A DNA stretch of 64,000 nucleotides from NCBI GenBank assembly GCA_033557465.1, contig CM066032.1:56952955-57016954 (forward strand). Reading direction: 5' to 3'. The notes under the pieces are model-generated. The model was not told the DNA's origin, did not search any database, and saw nothing but the letters and a program-made list of their open reading frames with translations. The stretch's first letter is position 1. Every line of letters begins with the position of its first letter. Source of the DNA: Ichthyophis bannanicus. Lineage: Eukaryota; Chordata; Amphibia; Gymnophiona; Ichthyophiidae. Shown one piece after another: positions 34,784-46,504 of the stretch. The position numbers were made by a program, and so were the translations under genes.

Positions 34784-37700
34784 ACTGCATATGTTCCCAC
34801 CTACATTTGTTGGAATATGTGTGTACTGCTAATACTAGTTAACATTTGTATACCAATATCAGTAAGATGCAACACTGCACTGACATATAACAGACAATGC
34901 CTGGCCATCCCAAATCTACTCATGACTGAAACACAGAAGATGTGTGCAGGGCACAACAGCGGGTGGAGGTTGATTATGTGTGTGGGGAGTTTTAGGCTTC
35001 AAGGAGGAGTTGGGGTGGCATACCTGGTTTGTGGCTGATTGTAACAGAGGCTGCTGTGCAGCCACAGGTAGTTAGTTTGATGCTTTGGGTGCAGCAAGGT
35101 GAAAGGCATGTAGTGTGGAGTTAACAGTGGGAGAGCAGACCATGGTTGGGGACAATTGTCCAGCTGTGTGTGTTTTTCATTTAGTATTTTGAGCTGATTG
35201 TGTGGTTGGTATGCTCTGATGAGCAGGATCTGTGTGTTCATTGTTTTTCTATGGCGCTACATGTGATACGTAGCAATATATACATGCTCAGTAGTATTTT
35301 TAATACTGGTATTTAATATCCTTAAGGGAAGTTACTGCAACACCACAGTGTGCCTGAATGTATAGGCTATCACGTAGCCCTGACATGGATGCGGGGAAGG
35401 ATAGGCAACCTGTACGGTGTCCAGCCAGGGGGAGTATCATTGCCCTTTTTTGGGCTGTAGAATAACCATGCAGAGCAGTGTTGCATATTTGCATGCAGAC
35501 AGAGATGATTCAGGCCAGATCAGCAAGGTGTAGGTTACAGTAGGCAAGCCGAGAGCTGAATATGGGGATGGAATTGGATTTTAATGGTGTTTTCAGGGAA
35601 GACAGAGCAAATCTAGCTGATGACATCTAGACATAAACCACATGACTCAGCTGTGTAAGTGTGTAGAGGAGGAGAGTGCAGTCCAAGACAACAACTACAT
35701 TGTGGACCCTAGAGAAGGAAAGTTATGTCCACACACACAAAGAGGCTCTGATGGGAGGGGAGGTTTTAGGTGCACATATAGGCTATCCATGCTTTGCCAT
35801 TATCACTTTCACACAGTGGGATGACAAGCAGCCATCAAGGTCAGACATCGGGGTGTGGTTTAGCAGACATAACTCATATATATTTGCAACTCATCAGCCC
35901 ACAGCTTTTAATGTTAGTCAAGGTATGTGATATACACACCAAGGAAATGTATATGGACAGGGGATACGGGAGGTGCCCCTGCATATTTCCGTGTGTTACA
36001 GACAGTGGGGTAGCAGATGACACTGAGACACCAGTACACACAGGGAAGGGGCATTGGGAGCTATATGGGGGACAAAGGATAATACTGCGGCCTTGGAGTG
36101 AAGCAGGGACATGGTAGGGAGCAAACACTTCTGTTCACCAGTTTGTATGGCAACAGAGAGGTGAGGGAAGGGACAGACAGAGTACGGACCCTTGTAGTTT
36201 TCCAAACAAACATCAGTGATAACTCTCACATGAAAGTGATCTGTACAGTGTGATGGTGAACAGTCAGTCTGTAAAGGATCTTGGGGGGTCTGCAAGCTGA
36301 GGACAGGAAGGTGCAGTGTGTGTGTTGCACAGCTAGAACATGACATATGTATGTTTCCCTTGTGTTTCTCAATCCACAGGACATACTTGGTGATGCTCCT
36401 GGTGCTGTGGTGCATTGGTAGGTGACTGTACGTCATCCAAATGCAGTGGTCTGGGGTAGGTGGACCTACAGCTACATTGTCTGTGACGGCATTCAGGAGA
36501 AACACATGTCCTCAGTGATCTGTCATATTGTACGTATGTTGTTGTTCACCTCTTTTCCCTGCACCTCCATACCCCATATCTTGCTGTGGGCACACATATT
36601 CCCATGTATTCCTGTCCAGTTTGTCTTCTGCAACACTGTCTCTGGGACATGTCCAACAGAGCTGCATGTGTGTGGAGGTCCTAGGTGTTTGGGTGGTGGG
36701 CTATACATACACTCTTCCCCGGCATTGTACCATCAGCCAACATCAGTGTATCATTGCATTTCATAAGGCCTTTATGTCCAGTAATCTCCAATTGTGCACA
36801 TACAAGCCATTTGCTACTGCTGGCATGCTCACCTTAGCATACTGTGTGGGTGTGTGTTTTTGGGTTGGCTGTGTGATGATACAGTCTGCAGGCATTTTAC
36901 ATTATCATGTGGTGTAAGGGGTCTATACACCTGGGGGGCAGTGGTGACTGTGCTATCTCTACCTTACTGCTGTTTACCGTGTGAACATTGTGGACATGTG
37001 TTGTGTGTTGTGAGCAGAACTGTGTCTTGTGTTCTGACAGACCACTGTTGAACAGCATTTTTGTATCATAAATATCGCCATAATGTGGAGATGCATCAAC
37101 AGTGGCTTGACATGGTGACATGGTGATTCTACACATTTTGATGACATCGCCTCCCTTCACTGTGACCTGTTGTGGCCTTTGAGTGCCTCAGGGGATCCAA
37201 GACATACACTTGATGCAAACACATGGTAGGTTGTACCTTTGTTCTTTTGTGAATGACATCAGCCTTTACATGCTAATGATTTACTGTTTGTTTCATATAC
37301 ATTTCCTGTTGGCTCTCTGTTCACAAATGCTGATGCACATGGGGTGGAGCTGTGAGACACCGGTGTAACATGGGCATGGACATGACCATATCCATGTGAC
37401 ACCCGCGTCTGCAGTTCCAATTCAAAATGTCCCAAACATGCAGTGTGTTCTGTGTTGTGATCATGTTATGTTTGCCTGTGTGTCCTTTTATTATGTGCAT
37501 ATTAATGTTTGACTCTCTGCAATTTGTGCTGATGTTGCAAGGCGCATACCAATACATTATTTATCCTCTTCTGACACAGGGCAGAGAACAAACCAGACAC
37601 ATCTATTACAGTGCATCCGGCGTCGCCATCATCCACCTGTTGGGGGACACAACACCATGGAACTATCCCTGGGAAATGGTGCCATAGGATGTTTGACCTC

Positions 37701-38167
37701 TGCGAGTGGGACACATGCCTAGGATGGACAGTATTATTGTTGGAGTGCTACTTTGGCCATGACAGACCTGTCCAACACACTGTTGCTGCCATGCTCTGGC
37801 TGGGTGTCATGTTCATCGCAGGCGACACACATGACCTTTCCAGTTCTGTGGCATATGGGGTTGTGACACTTAACTATGCATGCCCAGGATTTCAAGGACA
37901 GTCTTAACCTGACTTGTTGGATTGCAGACACACTTTGCACTTTGGACACTGTGTACTGGTCCCCACGTGTGCAGCAGGGACTGACATTGTCGCTGTATGT
38001 TGTACATTCCTCCAAAATTGTGTTGTTGTGTTTTGGCCATGTATGTGACATGGAACACAGGATATGCTCATCTGTTTGGTTCAACACAAGCATACAGTCA
38101 TGCGTGTGGCATAGGGGGAGCAATGGAGAGGTCCTGTTGTCTATGTCCATCTACTCTCCACTTGGAC
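34784..38167. other. unassigned TG-rich sequence downstream of transposase
   Basis: No domain recognised in any frame over 3.4 kb. A possible short terminal exon after a good acceptor (pyrimidine tract and CAG at about 36378) follows the donor at 34778, but the joined frame stops at once. This stretch probably belongs to the autonomous Harbinger. It ends at the LINE tail at 38168. Confidence 0.35.
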
Positions 38168-38205
38168 ATTTATTTATTTATTTATTTATTTAACAGCTCT
38201 TATAT

Positions 38206-38231
38206 ACCGCACTTTTTGACATCAGTGCGGT
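38206..38231 (-). other. LINE 3'-terminal hairpin
   Basis: ACCGCACT and AGTGCGGT form a perfect 8-bp stem with a 10-base loop starting GATG on the sense (minus) strand, just before the tail. Confidence 0.75.
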
Positions 38232-38456
38232 TTACATTAAACAAAATACACTCAGATTTAGAGAACTTGTCCAAGTTACAGGTAACAGGGGAATAAAACA
38301 AGGATTAACTGGGGAATAGCATATAAATAGTTAAATAAAAGCAATTACATCAGACTAGAGATCTTGAGTGGGTATAGAGACATGTCATAAATAACATTTA
38401 ACAGAGCAGGTATATACAGTAAAATATCATAAGGTAGAACGGTCTAATATCATCAT

Positions 38457-41400
38457 TTAACTATTATTGCTGAGTTGAGATAATGGGGTGAGAGGGGGGG
38501 AAATATTGGTGTAAGAGAAGTGTTCTAAAAAAAGGTGGGTTTTTAAAGCTTTTCTAAATTGCGATATATCTTTTATCAATCTGATGTTTAATGGAAGCTT
38601 ATTCCAGCACCTTGGAGCAAAGGATGAAAATGATCTGTTAATGGTAGTTTGAGTACATTTTACTAATTCATTTGGAATCACTAGAGTATTTTCAGTTGTA
38701 GATCTTCTTGATCTGTTGTTTTGGGTATGAATGAGTAGATCAGAGATTGAAGGAGGAGAAATATTATGGAATGCTTTGAAGGTCATAAGAAGTGTTTTAT
38801 AAGATAATCTACAAATTATTGGGAGCCAGTGAAGCTCCATTAGAATGGGGGTTATGTGTTGTCTCCTTGTAATTCCGCATAGTGATCTAGCTGCTGCATT
38901 CATAGCAAGCTGTAATGGATTAAGCGTAGATTTAGGTAGGCCTTGCAGGATAATATTCGCATAGTCAAAATGTGGGGTGACTAGCGCTTGGAATGTTGTG
39001 CGGAAATCATCAAGGTCTAACATGGGTTTTAGGTGTCGTAGAGTATTAATCTTGTGATAAATGGATTTTACTGTGGACTTTATGTGCTCATTAAATTCAA
39101 GTCGCTGGTCGAGAATGACACCTAAGTATCGAATGGTGGATTTAATAGGTAAATCGGCGTCTCGTACTCTTAATGAAGGTGGTGAAGAGAAGTCATTGTT
39201 TCTTGTTACGATAAGGACTTCAGTTTTTTTAAAATTTATTCGAAGGTTCTGAGTGAGCAGCCAATCGGTTATTGAATTGAAACAGTTAATTAAAACTGTG
39301 TAATTAGGGCTAATCACATTAATAGGTGTGAACAACAGTACATCATCAGCATAAATAAGGCAAGATATACCAAAGGTACGGGCAATATTACAGATTGGTT
39401 GCATATAGATGTTAAAAAGCAATGCTGATAGTGAGGAACCCTGTGGAACACCTTGTTTTTGTTGGAATGGACAAGATGTATTGTTATCAATTCGAACTTG
39501 TTGCCATCGGTCTTCTAGATAACACTTGCACCAGTCCCATGCAATTCCTTGTATTCCCTTCTCATGGAGGCGGAGTAGAAGTTGTTCATGATTAACTGAA
39601 TCAAATGCTGCTGCAATATCTAGGAAGACCAATGTAACTCCGGTTTTGATATTATCTATAGCAATGATAAGGGAATTCATTAAAGAGGCAAGAAGAGTCT
39701 CAACTCCATGTGCTTCCCTAAAACCATGTTGGCTTGAGTCTAAAGGGGCTTCAGTATCGATATGTTGTTGGATCTGTCTCAAGGTCACCTTTTCTAGAAT
39801 TTTAGCTAATAGGGGAATACTAGAAATTGGACGGTAAGAGTCCTCCTTCTTTGGGTCAAGTTTGCTATTTTTCAGCAATGGTCGAATTGATGTCTGCTTG
39901 AGGATTGCTGGGAAAACACCGGTGATGAATGATTTGTCTGCTATAGATGCTATGTATGAGCTAAGCTCCACTTTCAAAGCTCTGATCCAATGAGCTGGAC
40001 ACGGATCATTTGGAGCTGTGGTGGTATTAATAATGGCTAAAATGTCTTCAATGGTACTTGGAGAAGGAGATGTAAATTTGTTTAGTGGAAACTGAATGCT
40101 GGGAGGATGAGAGATTTCTTTTGACAATAATGTAACTTTGATTGCCTTTGATTGAATATAATTAGCATATAATTGAGGCTGTATTTGTTCTTGTTGAGGT
40201 ATGAAAGGTTCTCTGGATAAGGATTTTACTAGTTGGAAGAGTTCACGTGGCTTGTTAAGAGAACGATTAAGTAGTGACAAATGGAATTCTTTTCTCTTTG
40301 CAAAGGTTAGTTCGCGGTAGGATTTTAATTGACCTAGGTAAGCGTCTCGATTAGAGGGATTTATAGCACGTCTCCATTCCCTTTCTAGTTTCCTCAGTTG
40401 AAGCAAAGAGGCTCGTAAATCAGGAGTGTACCATGGTGCATTCTGCTTTCTTGATGTCTTCTTGTTGAATGAAGATTGATTGGATGTGGTGGATTTATAG
40501 GCATAAAGACTGAAGGTGTCATTCCAGTTTAATACCATTTCATTGACAGTTTCAGCTGGTTTAGAAAGGTTTGGGATAACTTGGGAAATGATCTCATCTT
40601 TATCAAATGGTTTAAAACGTGAGGATTTTTTAATGGGCGAGGAGATAATTGTGCGATTTTTTGAATTATCTGTAGATGGAATTGAAAATGTTATAAGGTT
40701 GTGGTCTGACCAGGGAACAGGAGTTATTGTAAGATCAAGTTGACTTGTCGTATAAGTATCTATGGCTGGGACAAAAATGAGATCAAGTAGGTTACCTCGT
40801 TGGTGGGTGGGGAGATTTACAATTTGTCTATAATGTAGATTATTCATTGCTTCAAGGAAGGTGTTAGATAAGAAGGGTTGTGAGGATGCAAGGTTGAAGT
40901 CACCAAGAAGCAAGTTAGGTTTGTTGGGGGAATCAGGATTGCAAGCGAGATCAATTATGTCTGAGAGATCATCAGTAGGGGCATTTGGTGCTCTGTAAAT
41001 AAGATTGATAATATTGAATTTATTGGAAATAGTTAGTGTATTAAGGAGGTGTGTTGTCCTGGTTAGAGTAATCTGGTATTGTAATAGAGTTCTTGCTATT
41101 ATACAGACACCTCCTCCTCTCTTATTTTCTCTGTTACATGTATAAATGGAAAAGTTAGGAGGAGTAAGGTGATTTAATAGAACATTATCAGTATCAGATA
41201 ACCAGGTTTCTGTAATCATAAGCATGTCAAGTTTATGGTTGGTTATTAGATCTGTGATGGCTGGCCATTTATTGCGGACTGAGCGTGCATTAATGAGAGC
41301 ACATTTTAGGTCTTGTCTAGAATTTGAATTGTTAGACTTTTTGGTTTTCATTGAGTCAAGGGATACATAGAGTAAGTGTGACTGTCTCCTGTGGTATGAG

Positions 41401-41552
41401 CTCTGTGGAGGTTGGTATTGATCTTGATAAGATTTCTTGTTCCTGCCTTGATATATAGGGATAGGCTTGGAACTAGTTTTGAGAGCATTACTGTTATTGA
41501 GGATACTAGAAAGGATGTAGAGGACTATATAGGTTAGTGTAGATGTGGTCAT
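38457..41552 (-). CDS. L2-like LINE ORF2: endonuclease-reverse transcriptase
   Basis: Intact 1,031-codon frame. I start at the first ATG of the frame (41552); the frame is open 12 codons further but without ATG. Residues 1-23 form a hydrophobic, signal-peptide-like segment ending 'NNSNA', followed by 'KPIPIYQ' at about 29-34. The APE-type endonuclease spans about 85-290, with N88 (NARS), E115 (TETWL), 'LGDFN' near D218 and S-D-H at 282-284. The reverse transcriptase spans about 545-800, with 'VFLDIAAAFDSVNH' (D645), 'GVPQGSSLSALLFNIYM' and YADD 734-737. The C-terminal domain includes 'LHWLPIICRLSYK'. All catalytic residues I can judge are present, so the copy could be active. Assignment to L2 rather than a sister clade is by motif memory. 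Confidence 0.9.
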   Translation of the reverse strand: MTTSTLTYIVLYILSSILNNSNALKTSSKPIPIYQGRNKKSYQDQYQPPQSSYHRRQSHLLYVSLDSMKTKKSNNSNSRQDLKCALINARSVRNKWPAITDLITNHKLDMLMITETWLSDTDNVLLNHLTPPNFSIYTCNRENKRGGGVCIIARTLLQYQITLTRTTHLLNTLTISNKFNIINLIYRAPNAPTDDLSDIIDLACNPDSPNKPNLLLGDFNLASSQPFLSNTFLEAMNNLHYRQIVNLPTHQRGNLLDLIFVPAIDTYTTSQLDLTITPVPWSDHNLITFSIPSTDNSKNRTIISSPIKKSSRFKPFDKDEIISQVIPNLSKPAETVNEMVLNWNDTFSLYAYKSTTSNQSSFNKKTSRKQNAPWYTPDLRASLLQLRKLEREWRRAINPSNRDAYLGQLKSYRELTFAKRKEFHLSLLNRSLNKPRELFQLVKSLSREPFIPQQEQIQPQLYANYIQSKAIKVTLLSKEISHPPSIQFPLNKFTSPSPSTIEDILAIINTTTAPNDPCPAHWIRALKVELSSYIASIADKSFITGVFPAILKQTSIRPLLKNSKLDPKKEDSYRPISSIPLLAKILEKVTLRQIQQHIDTEAPLDSSQHGFREAHGVETLLASLMNSLIIAIDNIKTGVTLVFLDIAAAFDSVNHEQLLLRLHEKGIQGIAWDWCKCYLEDRWQQVRIDNNTSCPFQQKQGVPQGSSLSALLFNIYMQPICNIARTFGISCLIYADDVLLFTPINVISPNYTVLINCFNSITDWLLTQNLRINFKKTEVLIVTRNNDFSSPPSLRVRDADLPIKSTIRYLGVILDQRLEFNEHIKSTVKSIYHKINTLRHLKPMLDLDDFRTTFQALVTPHFDYANIILQGLPKSTLNPLQLAMNAAARSLCGITRRQHITPILMELHWLPIICRLSYKTLLMTFKAFHNISPPSISDLLIHTQNNRSRRSTTENTLVIPNELVKCTQTTINRSFSSFAPRCWNKLPLNIRLIKDISQFRKALKTHLFLEHFSYTNISPPLTPLSQLSNNS

Positions 41553-41639
41553 GATGAAACTTGAACAATAGAAGTAGTTGTAATGCAATATACTTAGATA
41601 ATGGATATAGTTCCAAGGTGTTTAGGCTGTTTAGACTGA

Positions 41640-41935
41640 TATTGTTGATATATATACTTAGAAACAAAATGAGATACTTACTAAACAAGGATTATTTAGA
41701 GACAAATTTAAGAATATAAAAGACCGAAGGAAACAAGCATGGATATAGTTAAAGGTGTTAAACTATATCAAACTGTTAATGATGTTATTTTACTTAGAAG
41801 CAAAATGAGATACTTTTCTAAACACAAGTTATTTTAAAATAAATTCAAGGATATAAAAGACAGCAGTAAACAACAGACTAAGTTCTTATGATAATTGAAA
41901 ATGAACATCATTGAGGCTCAATTCACAGAACAAAT
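41640..41935 (-). repeat. two ~136-bp repeats in LINE 5' UTR
   Basis: 'CTTAGAARCAAAATGAGATA' begins at 41657 and 41793, and the following ~100 bp match imperfectly ('AAGAATATAAAAGAC' in both). AT-rich. Likely promoter monomers. Confidence 0.6.
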
Positions 41936-42057
41936 TAAGTGTAGAGGAAAGTAAGGTAATTGTAAAATACCTCAGAGTAGATGTTATAAGATGCTAGGAT
42001 TAATGACAACAAAACCTAAGAGTGCAAGGTAGAAAAAGCACACACGTTGATGGCCTT

Positions 42058-42125
42058 TATGGCCCGTGCCTAAGGGCCACGCCAAAGGGCCCTCTGGCGA
42101 GGCCCTCAGGCGCAGGCCCGCCTGA
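42058..42125 (-). promoter_or_regulatory. GC-rich LINE 5' module
   Basis: On the minus strand 'GCGCCTGAGGGCCTCGCC', then 'AGAGGGCCCTTTGGCGTGGC' and 'CCTTAGGC'. The same module occurs near the 5' end of the LINEs at 48271-48345 (+) and 52915-52995 (-), in the same position relative to the ORF. Likely a CpG promoter. Confidence 0.6.
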
Positions 42126-42292
42126 AGGCAGCTGCATTTAAAATGGAGGTGACTCCTCCCCTTCTCAGACAGCCCCAATTAGGCTGGAGTTCAGTAAGCA
42201 GGAGAAATGGATGGCTGCTGGGCTGTTTAACCTCAATCAGGGAACAGAAGCTGATGACAGTTAGCCATATTATTATTATTATTATTATTATT

Positions 42293-42704
42293 GCCATATT
42301 ACCACTTTACTGCTCACCAACAGCTTGGATTGATGTTTTCACTCACCAAGGGTGTTTCTGTGCATGTGTGGCATCACTGTATCATGTTGAAACGTACACA
42401 GTGCATGTGCATATGACTGACTATGTTGGGGAAACACAGCATGTGGCAATACGGCTTCTGTGTGGTTTACTGTAAAATGTTTGCCCTTACTTTCTATCTC
42501 TATATACTGGTTAGTGTGTTTGTTTACTGTACAGACATGACGCTCAACATTGATTTACAAACCTTGCATTGCATGTCTGCACAGTCCTATTTATCCCCTG
42601 AGGTAACGACACTCACATTGCCCCGTTATATTTGGACTGTCACAGTGTGAGTGTCCATTGTCTTCCTTCAATTGTGCATTCCATGTACCGTGATATATGT
42701 GTAC
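42293..42704. other. unassigned sequence between LINE and LTR
   Basis: TG-rich, no domain. It is similar in style to 34784-38167 and 46505-47187 and may be the same underlying unit. GTAC at 42701-42704 is the left target duplication of the LTR. Confidence 0.3.
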
Positions 42705-43659
42705 TGTGGTGGCGAGACTGTAGTAGAGCCCAGGGAAATGGATAAAAAACAGACATTTACCTCCAAACAAGAAAAGTTCAGGGAGCTTTGACTTTGAAAC
42801 TTCAGCCAAGGAAAAAAAACACACACATAGAGTTGCTGAGTGCAAGCCACTTCCTAGCTCCAAGGCAACCAGGGGAGGTAATGGGGAACATCTGGGGGAA
42901 GAGTTTGAGGCTGTAGGGCAGCCCCACTCATTTAAGCCTGAGGAAACAGGAAGAAGAGAGACCACCAGGGAACAGGAAGGGGAGGAGATCACAAGGAACC
43001 CAGAAGGAAAGGATTCTTGCAAGAAAGCTGAGAGAGGAAGGTGTTCTAGAAGCAGCCTCAGAAAGGATTCACCTTGCAGCCAGCACACAGGGAACTACAG
43101 CTCTGAAAGAAGCCCATGTTGTAGGAGCAGTGCACCAGGCTCTAGAGATAGGAGAGTTTACCCTGAGGAGAGTGCTGTTGTTGAGCAAGGTACGGGAGTG
43201 GTCCTGCCAGAGCCTGTGGGAAGAGCTTCACCTCAAGAAAGGTCTGTAAAGAGATCTGTTACTAGAAGGAAGGGGAGCCCATTTGAAACCTTGCACAGTT
43301 TATTGAAGGATAAGAATCTCCTCAGCCCTTCCCACATCCCTCAGCGTAGAGGGAGGTCTCAGTGGGAGAAGGTTTTAAAGTTACTGGAAGAAATTAAATC
43401 TGCAGTCCCACAAGCTGATTCCAGTCAGGTGATAAAAGACCCCGAGTATGAGAGCATGCAGGTGAATTACTATGATTCTGATAATAGTTCCACAGACTCT
43501 CAAATGGACTGTTCTTTTTGTGTAAAGCAAGAGTGAAGAGGTTATAGGGCAGCGATGGCGAACCTATGGCACGCGTGCCAGCTGTGGCACGCGAAGGCCT
43601 TGCAGCTGGCACGCGTGAAGGTCCGCAGAAAAAGAAAAAGCGGGCTCTGGCTGCTGCCG

Positions 43660-43980
43660 CGGACGCGGCAGCATGCAGTGTCCCGCGGGGCCCCCTCCAC
43701 CTGCTAAGCCCCTCTGCAAGGGCTTTCAGATTCACGAGGGAGACAGCGTCTCCCTCGCATCTCTGTTAAGCCCGCAGGGGCTAATGGGAAATTTCCCATC
43801 AGCCCCTTTAGACGCGAGGGACTGATGGGAAATTTCCCATTAGCCCCTGCGGGCTTAACAGAGACGCGAGGGAGACGCTCTCCCTCGCGAATCTGAAAGC
43901 CCTTGCAGAGGGGCTTAGCGGGCGGAGGGGGCCCCGCGGGACATTGCATTCTGCCGCTGCCGCGGCAGAAGCCAGAGCCA
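43660..43980. repeat. GC-rich foldback
   Basis: Inverted repeat centred near 43813 ('GGAAATTTCCCATC' in both arms), with outer 'GGGGCCCC' and 'GCCGCGGCAG' motifs. Relative of 22003-22400. Confidence 0.8.
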
Positions 43981-43994
43981 CCTGCTTTTTTTTT

Positions 43995-44930
43995 TTTAAA
44001 TTTGCCATGGGGGGTGGGTTAGGACTGCTAATGGGCTGGGGGGGGTTAGGACTGCTAATGGGCTGGGGGGGGATAGGACTGCTAATGGGCTAGGGTGGGG
44101 GTTAGTACAGCTAATGGGCTAGGGGGGGGGGTTAGGACAGCTAATGTGCTGGGGGGGGTTAGTAATGCTAATGGGCTAGGGGGGGGTTAGGACTGCTAAT
44201 GGGCGGGGGGGGGGTTAGGACTGCTAATGGGCTAGGGGGGGGGGTTAGGACTGCTAATGGGCTGTGGGCTGATGGGGGCTGTCCTGGAAATGGGTGGGTG
44301 ATGGGGGGTTAGGACTGCTAATGGGCTAGAGAGGGGGGGGGTTAGGACTGCTAATGGGCTAGGGGGGGTTAGGACTGCTGATGGGGAGGGGTTAGGACTT
44401 GAGGTGGGCTGTTGGGTGGGGTTAGGACTGGAAATGGGCTGATGGGGGGTTAACACTGGAGGTGGTCTGATGGGGTTAGGACTGGTAATGGGCTATGGGG
44501 GGGTTTAGGACTGATAATGGGCTATGGGGGGCTGGGACAAGAAATGGGCTGATGGGGAGGGGTTAGGACTTGAGGTGGGCTGATGGGGTTAGGACTGGTA
44601 ATGGACTGTGGGCTGATGGGGGGGGGTTAGGACTGGCAATGGGCTATGGGGGGCTGACTGGAAGTGGGCTGATGGGGGGTTAGGACTGGTAATGGGTTAT
44701 AGGGGGGGGCTTAAACTGAAAATGGGGTGATGGGTTAGGACTGGAAGTGGGTTGATGAGGGGGGGATAGGACTGGTATTGGGTTGGGGGGTTGCTAGGAC
44801 TGGAAATGGGTTGGGGGGCTGCTAGGACTGGAAATGGGCTGATGCAGGGACTAGAAGGGAATGGATGCTGGGTGAGGCTGGAACTAGAAGGGAGCTGGTG
44901 TTGGGGGAGGATTAGAATGGGATGGGGCTG
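43995..44930 (-). repeat. ~29-bp minisatellite with long G runs
   Basis: GGGCTGATGGGGGG then GGTTAGGACTGSTAAT units, the reverse complement of the array at 20040-21955. Confidence 0.9.
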
Positions 44931-46504
44931 GGAGAGTAAAATGGAGAGGGGAAAAATATTTTGTGTGGGAGGGATAAAAAATCTACAATTGGCCGGGTAT
45001 TGGGAGAGTAAGTGTGGATTGAGGATGGAGGGGTAAATTTTGAGTAGATGAAATAGGAATGAGGAAAGAGCAAAAGGAGAAAGATTAGTATGTTAAAGCA
45101 GATGTAGAGAGAGAATGGAAAAAAAAACCAAGAAGACAGAAGAAAGAAGACAGAAGATGGAGAGTTAGCAGAAGACACGAAGAAACCAGAAGAAAGTGGC
45201 TGGAACAATTGCAACTGAAAAAAAATGCACAAAAGGTAGAAAAATATCTCTTTATTTTGAATTTATTAATTGGAATATGTCAGCTCTGGGAAATGTGCAT
45301 CATTAATTTTTGCGCTTTGTTTAGTACAAGAGGAAATTAATATATAGTTTTATTTCTACAGTGTTGTTGTATATTCCAAGTTTGGCTTTTGGGGTTCCCA
45401 GTTTAATCATTGTCTTCCTGTTTCTAAATTGTGATTCCTTGTTTGGTGATGGTCTGCTCTGCATGTGTAACTGAGCTGAGGTATTCTGTTTATATAATTC
45501 CTATTTGACATTGCCACTTGTTCTTTCCCCAGTAGGTCATGTATTGTTGTTCTCTGAGATGTATTGGTTTAATATTTGCAGTGTTGCCTTTTGATAGGTA
45601 GAGTATGGTGCTTTGTGAGTCCTGGTAGTGCTGTTAGGATACGGCGGGTTTGCTATGGGTTCTAAATGGGCAGCGTTTGTAGTAGTTCCTAATGTGCCTG
45701 GCGGTTGGTACTGGATTATAGTAATGTAGAAACCTTTTAGTCTTTCTTTATCCATATACTCATTAAGAGGCATGTTTACTAAAAGTTAGTGTATGGTAAC
45801 ATTATGCAAATATTTATGCAAATGAAGCACCTTATGCAAATGGGGCTTTAATTGACATGCTGGCACTTTGAGGAAATTCTTTGGTTTTGTGCGGCAGTTT
45901 GGGCACTCAGGCTCAAAAAGGTTAGCCATCACTGTTATAGGGTTTGAAGCTGAGAAACCCAGCAGTTTTTGTACTTGCCTGTCCTGCTGGAAATGTTTGG
46001 AATGAAGTTGCTAACTTTTTAAAGGTGGCAGAGAATGTTCCAAAGGGGTGATTTGAATGCTTAAGAAGTCATTACCTAAATGTATAAACAGCCAGAAGAA
46101 AAGAAGGTTGTGCTGTGCATAGTGCTCAGTTTGGAATAGCAGTTATTTGGGCTGAACTAAGCAAGAAACCCTTAAGCTGTATTCTTGGACTATGGGAAAA
46201 GATATACTGCTGGTATATCAAGCTGAGTGAAGCAGTGCTACCTGTGTTACTGTGAAAGTTTGATATGAAAGTTCTTTTTCTTTTATTGGAGAAGTATCCT
46301 ACATTTGTTGCTGTATGTTTGAAAGGGCAAAAGAAGAAAAAATAAAATTTTCCTGTATTTGCCTTCCACCCTCGGCTACTCATTTTTTTTACAACTACAA
46401 TCCCCAGAATCCTCAGCTCTGGGAACCCATAGTAACAAGGGACAATAGGAGGTATGCCCACTGCCTATAGGCAACCGCCTAGACAGTAGGGGGCGCGACA
46501 GTAC

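Larger units (their letters stand above)
38168..42292 (-). mobile_element. full-length L2-like LINE (copy 1)
   Basis: Minus-strand order: GC-rich 5' module (42125-42058), AT-rich 5' UTR with two ~136-bp repeats, one long ORF, 3' UTR, terminal hairpin and AAAT tail (38192-38168). No separate ORF1 is visible. The 5' border lies near an ATT microsatellite (42266-42292). No clear target duplication was found, as is common for this group. Confidence 0.85.
43550..45934 (-). mobile_element. 2.4-kb non-autonomous hAT element
   Basis: Termini CAGCGATGGCGAACCT and, complemented, CAGTGATGGCTAACCT, with a perfect 8-bp duplication TTATAGGG (43542-43549, 45935-45942). The right end ('GAGTGCCCAAACTGC' complemented) resembles OposCharlie1-type hAT ends as I remember them. 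The interior is the inverse of 19060-22400: AT-rich part, minisatellite and GC-rich foldback. No transposase. Confidence 0.85.
42705..46500 (+). mobile_element. probable solo LTR (~1.4 kb), split by hAT element
   Basis: Begins TGTGGTGGCGAGACTG and ends GGGGGCGCGACA, i.e. TGT...ACA, flanked by a 4-bp duplication GTAC (42701-42704, 46501-46504). A polyadenylation signal (AATAAA) lies near 46339. Without the hAT insertion the length is about 1.4 kb. An open frame of about 110 codons (to 43536) has no recognisable domain. Orientation is inferred from the poly(A) signal. No internal retroviral genes are present; the family (Gypsy or ERV) is undetermined. Confidence 0.5.

Noticed and set aside
43198..43536. 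113-codon frame in the putative LTR as a gene
   Set aside because: Begins with GTG, has no recognisable domain and lies in a repeat; kept only as a note under the LTR.
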